From an uncultured Nodularia sp. (GTDB lineage Bacteria > Cyanobacteriota > Cyanobacteriia > Cyanobacteriales > Nostocaceae), in the NCBI GenBank assembly GCA_903911355.1, contig CAIWDD010000105.1:16292-80291 (forward strand): DNA of 64,000 nucleotides, read 5' to 3'. Positions 1 through 6,875 of the stretch are shown piece by piece (the stretch's first letter is position 1; every line of letters starts with the position of its first letter). The notes under the pieces were generated by a model. The model was not told the origin of the DNA. It saw nothing but the letters and a program-made list of their open reading frames with translations, and searched no databases. Position numbers and translations under genes: made by a program.

Positions 1-33
1 AAAATTAAATAGCTATCATCCCCTAATTTAGAA

Positions 34-80
34 ACCCCTGGGGGGTGAGTTAAGACGATGCTCCTCATAAACCCAGGGGT
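34..80. other. Inverted repeat upstream of the peptide-export operon
   Basis: A 9-bp inverted repeat (ACCCCTGGG at 34-42 and CCCAGGGGT at 72-80) with a 29-base loop lies just before the first gene. It could be a cis element in the leader or the terminator of a gene outside the window; no T-tract follows, so its role is open. Confidence 0.3.
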
Positions 81-89
81 AACAGATGA

Positions 90-2870
90 TTGTGTCCGTT
101 TTTAGAAGGGGAAACCTATCAAGTACTTACGCAATTTCACAAAATCAGATCATCATCTTCTAAATTCTCTAAATTTATGGTCCAAGAATCAGTTAAAACA
201 CAAATTTCCCAGGAATTATTCAATCAAACCCTAGGATATTCCTTTTCTGTCGCAGAATTTCAAATCTATGGACAGCAACTAAAATACAGAGAACCGAAAA
301 TAGGGAAATTTTGGTCAGGGACAGGAGTTGAACCCGGTATTTATGTTGTACTTAGCAGCAAAGTGAGGTTAATTGATGACAGTGGAGAAGTAATTACCAC
401 GGTCAGAAAAGGTGAGTCCTTCGGACATCATACATTGTTTCCTAATCTTAACTGTCAGGTTTATGGTGCGCGAGCCAGTGAAAGTCTGCGTTTGTGTTTT
501 TTCCCTGGTGAACTGCTAAAAAACTTAATGGATAGATACCCACAAATTCAAGAGCACCTGAAAACAAAAACCCATATTCTCCATTCTCCACCTCAGCAGC
601 CATTACCAAGGGTCACTACCGGAGAAAATCACCACCAAACCAGAGAAAAAATTAGTCAAGCTTACCTTCCCACTCCTACCCAAAAAGTTCGTCATCTATT
701 ACAAAGAATTACTCGGCGTTATCCCTTTTTTGCCCAACACAGCGCTTCTGATTGCGGTGCTGCTTGTTTAGTGATGGTGTCTCTCTATTGGGGGAAACAA
801 TTTAACCTTAACCGGTTGCGGGAGATGGCTAATGTGGATCGTAATGGTGTATCCTTGCGTGGGTTAACAACGACTGCGGAAAGCCTGGGTTTTAATACCC
901 GTCCGGTGAAAGCTAATATCCAGCAGTTAGCACAACAGAAACTACCGGCCATTGTCCATTGGGAAGGAAAACACTATATTGTTGTCTATGAAATTACCCC
1001 TCAAAAGGTGATAGTTGCTGACCCCGCTGTTGGTCAACTGACTCTTTCTTACTCAGAATTTCAGGCGGGTTGGACTGGGTATACACTCCTGCTAGAACCA
1101 ACGGCTTTATTTAAGAATGCACAAGAAAGTACAACTCCTTTTTGGCAATTTTTTGAACTGGTCAAGCCTCATGGTGTGGTCATAGGGGAAGTATTTATTG
1201 CTTCCATATTTATTCAAATATTTGGACTGATTACACCCTTATTTACACAACTGATTTTAGACCGTGTGATAGTACAACGGTCTCATTTAACCTTAATGGC
1301 TGTGGGGTTGGGTTTGATGATGTTTAGCCTGTTCCGTGTGGCCATGACAGGTTTAAGGCAATATCTGATTGACCACACGGGTAATAAGATTAATGTGGCT
1401 TTGGTGGTGGCGTTTATTCGTCACACTTTCCGATTACCTTTAAGCTATTTTGAAAATCGTTATGTGGGTGATATTGTCTCTCGGTTACAGGAAAATAGCA
1501 AAATTCAAAGCTTTATTTCTGGAGAAGCATTATCAATCGTTCTAGATTTTCTGACTGTATTTATTTATCTGGGTTTGATGTTTTGGTACAGTTGGCAAAT
1601 GGCTTTAATATCTTTAGTAATTGTCCCGCCATTTTTGGGTTTGGCTTTGATTGCTACACCTTTTTTACAGCGAATTTCTCGCCAAATTTTTAAGGCTTCA
1701 GTTCAGGAAAATAGTTACATTATTGAAGCTTTAACTGGTATTAGAACTATCAAATCAACGGCGGTAGAACAAACAGTACGTTGGCATTGGGAAGAGTTAT
1801 TAAACAAGGAGATAAAAACTAACTTTTCTGGGCAGGTAATTGGCAATCGGTTACAGATTTTTAGTAATACAATTGAGGCTTGTGTATCGACTGCTTTATT
1901 GTGGTATGGGGCATATTTGGTAATTGAAAATCAATTATCTATTGGGCAGTTGGTGGCATTTAATATGCTTTTAGGTAATATTATTAACCCTTTTAAAAGA
2001 TTAGCTGTGCTGTGGAACAAGTTACAAGAGGTAATCATTGCTGTGGAAAGGATTAATGATGTTTTAGATGCTAAACCGGAAGAGGATATACAAGAGCAAC
2101 AACGGCAAACTTTACCAGAAATTCAGGGTAATATTGATTTTCAACAGTTGACCTTTCGTTATCATGAGGATGCTAATGTTAATATTCTGCAAAATGTCAA
2201 TTTTTCAATTAAATCAGGACAAACAGTGGCTTTAGTGGGGCGTAGTGGGTCTGGTAAAACTACAATCTCTAAGCTGGTTTTAGGTTTGTATCCACCTACT
2301 AATGGTAAAATCTTAATTGATGGACATGATATTACTACCATCTGTTTAGATTCTCTGCGCCAACAGGTGGGTGTGGTTGATCAAGATACTTTTTTGTTTG
2401 GTAATACTATCCGGGAAAATATCAGTTTAGGACATCCTGATGCAAGTTTAGAGGAAATTATCACCGCTGCTCAGTTAGCAGGTGCTGATGAGTTTATCCA
2501 AAAATTACCTATGGGTTATGAAACTCAAATTGGTGAAGGGGGCGGTTTATTATCTGGGGGACAAAGACAAAGAATTGCGATCGCCCGCGCTTTATTAGGT
2601 AACCCCAAACTCTTGATTTTTGATGAAGCTACTTCTCACCTTGATACGGAATCAGAAAGGATAATTCAGCAGAATTTGCAGACAATTCTCAAGGGGAGAA
2701 CTGCTTTAATTATTGCTCATCGTCTGTCTACTATCAAGAATGCTGATTTAATTTTGGTTTTAGATCAAGGTATGTTGATTGAATATGGTAGTCATGAACA
2801 ATTAATCGACAAACGTGGTCATTATTTCTACCTCAATCAACAGCAATTAGGTAACAAGCATTCTTCCTAA
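90..2870 (+). CDS. Peptidase-containing ABC transporter (cNMP-binding-like + C39 + exporter)
   Basis: This inner-membrane exporter is expected to cut double-glycine leaders and pump the released peptides out with an HlyD adaptor. Residues about 60-155 resemble a cyclic-nucleotide-binding fold. The C39 peptidase spans about 210-335 and keeps its catalytic residues: Cys222 in SDCGAAC, His295 in GKHYIVV and Asp311 in VADPAV. Membrane helices follow (about 355-640). The ATPase has Walker A GRSGSGKT (about 716), signature LSGGQRQR (about 820), Walker B LLIFDEATSHLD and the H-loop IIAHRLST. The architecture is like HetC and other cyanobacterial bacteriocin exporters. The start used here is GTG at 90; ATG at 177 is an alternative because neither has a convincing ribosome site. 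HlyD follows after 90 bp and two double-glycine peptides lie downstream, which supports peptide export. Family assignment is secure; the substrate is inferred. Confidence 0.93.
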   Translation: MCPFLEGETYQVLTQFHKIRSSSSKFSKFMVQESVKTQISQELFNQTLGYSFSVAEFQIYGQQLKYREPKIGKFWSGTGVEPGIYVVLSSKVRLIDDSGEVITTVRKGESFGHHTLFPNLNCQVYGARASESLRLCFFPGELLKNLMDRYPQIQEHLKTKTHILHSPPQQPLPRVTTGENHHQTREKISQAYLPTPTQKVRHLLQRITRRYPFFAQHSASDCGAACLVMVSLYWGKQFNLNRLREMANVDRNGVSLRGLTTTAESLGFNTRPVKANIQQLAQQKLPAIVHWEGKHYIVVYEITPQKVIVADPAVGQLTLSYSEFQAGWTGYTLLLEPTALFKNAQESTTPFWQFFELVKPHGVVIGEVFIASIFIQIFGLITPLFTQLILDRVIVQRSHLTLMAVGLGLMMFSLFRVAMTGLRQYLIDHTGNKINVALVVAFIRHTFRLPLSYFENRYVGDIVSRLQENSKIQSFISGEALSIVLDFLTVFIYLGLMFWYSWQMALISLVIVPPFLGLALIATPFLQRISRQIFKASVQENSYIIEALTGIRTIKSTAVEQTVRWHWEELLNKEIKTNFSGQVIGNRLQIFSNTIEACVSTALLWYGAYLVIENQLSIGQLVAFNMLLGNIINPFKRLAVLWNKLQEVIIAVERINDVLDAKPEEDIQEQQRQTLPEIQGNIDFQQLTFRYHEDANVNILQNVNFSIKSGQTVALVGRSGSGKTTISKLVLGLYPPTNGKILIDGHDITTICLDSLRQQVGVVDQDTFLFGNTIRENISLGHPDASLEEIITAAQLAGADEFIQKLPMGYETQIGEGGGLLSGGQRQRIAIARALLGNPKLLIFDEATSHLDTESERIIQQNLQTILKGRTALIIAHRLSTIKNADLILVLDQGMLIEYGSHEQLIDKRGHYFYLNQQQLGNKHSS

Positions 2871-2960
2871 ATATATATAGTAGTTGTGACTGTTAACTTT
2901 TAATAGGACATCACTAGAGATGGTTGGGCGATATTTTCTGAGGTAAATTGAGGGAAATTT

Positions 2961-4499
2961 ATGTCATATACAATTAATGAAAATGGAAAAGTCGCAACAG
3001 AAGAGATTTTATCTATAACTCCTGAGACTATGGAGAAATCTCCCCAGGTTCCAGTACAGGTAAAATCTCACGCTCATTGGTCTTTTGCAACTCAAGAATT
3101 ATTAGATGCTTTACCCCAAGTGTGGACTAGGGGATTACTGTACTTTTTAGTCATATTTGTGGCAATTATTTTACCTTGGGCGATGTTATCTAAGGTGGAT
3201 GAAACAGGTACAGCTAGGGGGAAAATTGAACCGGAAGGTAAAACTATGAGGTTAGATAGTCCGGTATCTGGGACTGTGAGAGAAATTCTGATTCAGGAAG
3301 GCCAGGAAGTCAAAGATGGACAACCTCTATTAGTGTTAGATTCAGATTTAGTGACTGCTGAATTAGCTCAGGTGAAGGAGAGGTTAGAAGGACAATTAAA
3401 TAGGCGATCGCAATTAACTAGTCTGCAAAATCAGTTAGTAGTGACTTTCAGCACTCAACAACAACAAAATCAATCCCAGCAGTTAGAAAAACAATCCCAA
3501 ATCGACCAAGCTAGACAACAATTAATAGCATTAACAAATAACTGGGAGTTACAAAAGTCGGAAAAATTATCTCAAGTCAACCAAGCTAAACAAAATTTAG
3601 CCCATAGTATCACTGCTCATAAGTTAACTGCAAGCAGCATGGCGATCGCCCAACGAGAAGAAACCAGATACAGGGAATTATATCAAGAAGGGGTCATCCC
3701 TGAAATTAACCTTGTAGAAAAGCAAGAACAAGCAAAACAAAGACAACAGGTATATGAACAAAGTCAGTCAGATATTCAACAAGCTGAATTACGTTTAGCA
3801 GAACAGGAAAGCAGTTATCAACGAGTGATCAAACAGGGAAAAGCTGATATTACCCAAGCAGAACTCAGAGCGAGGGAACAAGAACGCAGTTATGAAACCC
3901 TCAAGCGTTCCGGTGAATTAGCTTTACTACGTATTCAAGAACAACAAAACAATTTAGCCACAGAAATCACCGCACTAGCAGCAGAAACCGCTCAAACTCA
4001 AAGACAGATTGAATCTCTGAATATTCAACTAGCACAAAGGGAAGTCACAGCACCCATGACTGGGACTATATTTCAATTACCCATTCAAAAAGCTGGCGCT
4101 GTGGTTCAAGCAGGAACAATGGTCGCAGAAATTGCGCCGCTTAATTCACCTTTAGTGATGAGAGCGCAAATAGCAACCGCAAACAGTGGTTCTCTCAATG
4201 AGAAATTACCAGTGAAGCTGAAATTTGATGCTTATCCTTTCCAAGATTATGGAGTTATAGAAGGAGAGTTAATCAGCATTTCTCCCACAACTATAGATAT
4301 AGATACACCCCAGGGGAAAGTATCAGCTTATAACTTAGAAATCAGTTTACCAGACAACTGTATCCCACACAGAAATCAATGTATTCCCCTACGTCCGGGA
4401 GATACTGCTACAGCGGAAGTGATTTTACGTCAGCGGCGAATTATTGATTTTATCATTGACCCCTTCAAGCAATTACAAGCAGGGAATTTCAAGTTATAG
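2961..4499 (+). CDS. HlyD-family membrane fusion protein
   Basis: This periplasmic adaptor should link the upstream ABC exporter to an outer-membrane channel. A cytoplasmic N-terminus is followed by one transmembrane segment at about 58-78 (LYFLVIFVAIILPWAML). A biotinyl-lipoyl-like half-motif follows (SGTVREILIQEGQEVKDGQP). A long Gln/Glu-rich coiled coil covers about 125-345, and the second lipoyl half and beta-barrel lie near 350-470. The length, 512 residues, is normal for HlyD adaptors of peptidase-containing transporters. The ATG at 2961 is preceded by TTGAGGGAAATTT, a reasonable ribosome site. It lies 90 bp after the ABC gene and 39 bp before the isomerase gene on the same strand, so the three probably form an operon. 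No TolC-like gene is in the window. Confidence 0.93.
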   Translation: MSYTINENGKVATEEILSITPETMEKSPQVPVQVKSHAHWSFATQELLDALPQVWTRGLLYFLVIFVAIILPWAMLSKVDETGTARGKIEPEGKTMRLDSPVSGTVREILIQEGQEVKDGQPLLVLDSDLVTAELAQVKERLEGQLNRRSQLTSLQNQLVVTFSTQQQQNQSQQLEKQSQIDQARQQLIALTNNWELQKSEKLSQVNQAKQNLAHSITAHKLTASSMAIAQREETRYRELYQEGVIPEINLVEKQEQAKQRQQVYEQSQSDIQQAELRLAEQESSYQRVIKQGKADITQAELRAREQERSYETLKRSGELALLRIQEQQNNLATEITALAAETAQTQRQIESLNIQLAQREVTAPMTGTIFQLPIQKAGAVVQAGTMVAEIAPLNSPLVMRAQIATANSGSLNEKLPVKLKFDAYPFQDYGVIEGELISISPTTIDIDTPQGKVSAYNLEISLPDNCIPHRNQCIPLRPGDTATAEVILRQRRIIDFIIDPFKQLQAGNFKL

Positions 4500-4538
4500 C
4501 AGTCAATTCGAGAATTGTAAATTAAGTAGGACAAGATT

Positions 4539-5267
4539 ATGTCATACCCCATGGTAGTCACTCAGGAAGATATTTTACGTCAAATCAAACTATCTGGGAA
4601 AATTCCTGAAACAGTTGAGCAGATTATTCAGCGCAAAATCATTAAAAATAGGGCGGATGAAGTGGGGATAAAGGTAGAAGTTGCAGAATTACAACAAACA
4701 GCAGACCAAATGCGGTTAGTTAACCAACTCACCACCACTGATGAAACTTGGAGATGGTTAAAAAAACATGGTTTATCTTTAGAGGATTTTGAAGAAATTA
4801 TCTATATAACCCTCCTGACCGCTAAATTAGGTAATCATTTGTTTGCTGCTGAAGTTGAACCCTATTTTTATAACCATCAAGTAGATTACCTACAGGTGAT
4901 CATGTATGAAGTTATCTTAGATGATGAGGATTTAGCCTGGGAATTGTTTTATGGAGTTAAGGAAGGGGAGAAAAGTTTTTATGATGTCGCTCATCAATAT
5001 ATTCAAGATGTAGAACTACGTCGCCAATGTGGATATCGAGGGGTGATGGGTCGTCAAAATTTACATCCAGATATTTCCGCAGCTGTATTTGCAGCTGAAC
5101 CACCACAGCTGCTGAAACCGATTGTGACAGCTAAAGGTATACATTTAATTTTTGTGGAGGAGATGATTCGACCCCGATTAGATGAGCAGCTAAGTTATCA
5201 GATCATCGGCCATTTATTTGCTGAGTGGTTAAAGCAGCAGGTTGAGCAGACGGATTTTCAAATATAA
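4539..5267 (+). CDS. Parvulin-like peptidylprolyl isomerase of the export operon
   Basis: The C-terminal half (about residues 115-205) reads as a PpiC/parvulin-type rotamase domain, including CGYRGVMGRQNLHPDISAAV and the LLKPIVTAKGIHLIFVEE strand. The N-terminal about 100 residues are helical and SurA-like. No signal peptide is visible, so it may act in the cytoplasm on the precursor before export. Such isomerase genes commonly accompany HlyD and C39-ABC genes in cyanobacterial bacteriocin loci. The ATG at 4539 has an AGGA site 8-11 bases upstream; ATG at 4551 is a second possible start. It is the last gene of the presumed operon and is followed by a strong hairpin. The isomerase call is good; its substrate is inferred from context. 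Confidence 0.82.
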   Translation: MSYPMVVTQEDILRQIKLSGKIPETVEQIIQRKIIKNRADEVGIKVEVAELQQTADQMRLVNQLTTTDETWRWLKKHGLSLEDFEEIIYITLLTAKLGNHLFAAEVEPYFYNHQVDYLQVIMYEVILDDEDLAWELFYGVKEGEKSFYDVAHQYIQDVELRRQCGYRGVMGRQNLHPDISAAVFAAEPPQLLKPIVTAKGIHLIFVEEMIRPRLDEQLSYQIIGHLFAEWLKQQVEQTDFQI

Positions 5268-5291
5268 CACTCAGATTTAATCTTTAAATTA

Positions 5292-5319
5292 GGGTGGGTT
5301 AGGAATTTCTAACCCACCC
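5292..5319. terminator. Hairpin terminator after the export operon
   Basis: A perfect 11-bp stem (GGGTGGGTTAG with CTAACCCACCC) encloses a 6-base loop and is followed by ATTATTT. It lies 24 bp after the isomerase stop and could end transcription from both sides, because the converging precursor gene ends at 5521. Confidence 0.7.
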
Positions 5320-5520
5320 ATTATTTACAGCGTATTTTATCTGAGTGAGACACACAAGGGCGGGCTTTTCTGCCCACCCCACAAGATTTATGATATTAAG
5401 GTGTGTACTTTATTTACTTGAAAAGTGCTGTATATTCTCTCAACAGTACGTCTAGCAACTCCTGGAAATTGTGCTAAACATTCGAGTAGAGGAACAAAAT
5501 ACAAATCTTGCTAAATGGGT

Positions 5521-5778
5521 TTAGACTGGTCCAAAATCGTTATCAATTGAGGGTGTAGAGTCTGTATTGTCGCTGATTCCGCCCCACCCTGTAGATAAGA
5601 AAGAGAAGATCGTGTTAATAAAAATCACCATAAAAGTTATAGCCATAAGTCTATTTATCATCTGGGAGAATTGTCCGATGAACATAAATCCGCCCATGAT
5701 TTTCTCCATTTCCTCTGGAGAAAGTTGCTGCAATTGAGTAGAGGCGATTTCTAGGTTTTTAATGGTGATATTAGCCAT
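5521..5778 (-). CDS. Double-glycine precursor peptide 1 (bacteriocin-like)
   Basis: This 85-residue peptide has a leader that starts MANITIKNLEIAS and ends LSPEEMEKIMGG, a classical double-glycine cleavage site for a C39 peptidase. The predicted released part is 55 residues. It begins FMFIGQF, is strongly hydrophobic in its first half (AITFMVIFINTIFSFL) and ends in a polar Asp/Ser/Pro-rich tail. Neither leader nor core contains Cys, so thioether or disulfide chemistry is unlikely for this peptide. It points at the export operon that encodes a C39 transporter. A paralogue with the same leader and the same GGFxxIGxF junction lies at 5981. I do not recognise a named family; the precursor role is inferred from the leader and the context. 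Confidence 0.78.
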   Translation of the reverse strand: MANITIKNLEIASTQLQQLSPEEMEKIMGGFMFIGQFSQMINRLMAITFMVIFINTIFSFLSTGWGGISDNTDSTPSIDNDFGPV

Positions 5779-5880
5779 GATTTAATTATTTTTAGTAAAT
5801 GGTGTGTTTTGGTTTTGGTCAGTTATGTTTGTACTGGATTTACCCACGTTCAAAAGTGAAATGTATAGTTAATAAATAAT

Positions 5881-5911
5881 ACAGGGTGTAAAAATTACAC
5901 CCTGTTTTTTT
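5881..5911. terminator. Hairpin terminator between the two precursor genes
   Basis: A perfect 11-bp stem (ACAGGGTGTAA with TTACACCCTGT, 5881-5905) with a 3-base loop is followed by T residues on the plus strand and by ATTATTTATT on the minus strand. It lies downstream of precursor 2. A near-identical hairpin at 6548-6572 marks a second, now empty unit. Confidence 0.68.
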
Positions 5912-5980
5912 GGAGGGAAATTAGCTAATTTTTACTAAGCATCTCTCGTACAAATACAAGGCGCTGCAAGATTAGTTGTC

Positions 5981-6178
5981 TTAGGGGGCTGTGGCTAATA
6001 AGAAGAGAAGCGCATCCCCAAAAACACCAACAAGACTTGCTCGAATGTATTCATTTACGATAGTGGTGAATGGTCCGATCTGGACAAACCCACCAACAAC
6101 TTTTTCCATTTCTCCGGGGGAAACTTGATTCAATGCAGTAGATTCAACTTCTAGGTTTTGAATTGTGATGTTAACCAT
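5981..6178 (-). CDS. Double-glycine precursor peptide 2 (bacteriocin-like)
   Basis: This 65-residue peptide starts MVNITIQNLEVEST and has the double-glycine site VSPGEMEKVVGG. The predicted released part is 35 residues, starts FVQIGPF and is hydrophobic near its C-terminus (GDALLFLLATAP). It is clearly a paralogue of the peptide at 5521-5778, with matching leader and matching residues just after the GG. The minus-strand ATG at 6178 is preceded by ACTAGGAGAAAGTAAATC, a good ribosome site. Cleavage and export by the C39 transporter at 90-2870 are inferred. No peptide-modifying enzyme is visible nearby apart from the isomerase. Confidence 0.78.
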   Translation of the reverse strand: MVNITIQNLEVESTALNQVSPGEMEKVVGGFVQIGPFTTIVNEYIRASLVGVFGDALLFLLATAP

Positions 6179-6224
6179 GATTTACTTTCTCCTAGTAAAT
6201 GCTACGTTTGTGTTTGTTTGTGGA

Positions 6225-6433
6225 ATCAGGCTCTTGCCTGTTTCTGTAACTATAATCCCTGATTTATTTAGGCTTTTCAAGCTTATGAAACATGAATAAC
6301 GTACATAAATCATGCTATTTATAATCATTTTAATAACGTAAAAATCAAGGTTTAAGAGAATACTAATAACTAACTGATACCATCAAGCCATGATTTCGGT
6401 TCATAATTATTGCTATTAAGATACTTTTTGTAT
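6225..6433 (-). repeat. Duplicated upstream block, copy A (precursor 2 leader region)
   Basis: This roughly 210-bp block lies upstream of precursor 2. It is repeated at 6657-6854 with long matched runs such as ATGAAACATGAATAACGTAC, ATCAAGCCATGATTTCGG and TTAAGATACTTTTT. A promoter and 5' leader role is inferred from its position upstream of a minus-strand gene and from its AT-rich composition. Confidence 0.7.
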
Positions 6434-6547
6434 ATAAGCAGGGAAAAATCCCTAGATTGACTGCTAACAGTTAACTGTCAACCCCCATGAGTGGAGATTG
6501 CACTAATCATTATTAAGGTCTGGTGGGATGAATATCAATAAATAAAA

Positions 6548-6572
6548 GCAGGGCGTAGAAATTACACCCTGC
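6548..6572. terminator. Orphan hairpin matching the precursor 2 terminator
   Basis: GCAGGGCGTA pairs with TTACACCCTGC around a short loop. It closely matches the hairpin at 5881-5905, but no coding sequence with a double-glycine leader lies between it and the upstream block at 6657-6854. I read it as the terminator of a precursor gene that has been deleted. The interval 6434-6547 shows nothing else. Confidence 0.55.
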
Positions 6573-6656
6573 TGTTTGGAGAATATCTTGGTTTTTAGTT
6601 ACTGTACTATATTGAACAAGTAATAATTTAGGTGAGTAAATAGGGTATGGTAGGGA

Positions 6657-6854
6657 AATCAGGTGTTTACCTGTTTCTGTAACTATCATCTCTGATTTAT
6701 TGATGATTTTCCAGATGATGAAACATGAATAACGTACATAAATCATGCTATTTATGATGATTATAATCTCTGGTTTAATGCACTACTAATAACTAACTGA
6801 TACTATCAAGCCATGATTTCGGCTCATAATTATTGCTGTTAAGATACTTTTTCT
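6657..6854 (-). repeat. Duplicated upstream block, copy B (no gene left downstream)
   Basis: This is the second copy of the block at 6225-6433, with substitutions and small indels. The minus-strand interval that should hold a leader peptide (6573-6656) has no GG motif and no matching start. A 77-residue reading frame crosses the region (6513-6746) but has no peptide features and is probably not a gene. Confidence 0.68.
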
Positions 6855-6875
6855 AGTGGGTAGTGTTTTTGGACT

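Noticed and set aside
6513..6746. A 77-codon minus-strand frame in the precursor region
   Set aside because: It crosses an orphan terminator and the duplicated upstream block, and it lacks a double-glycine leader.
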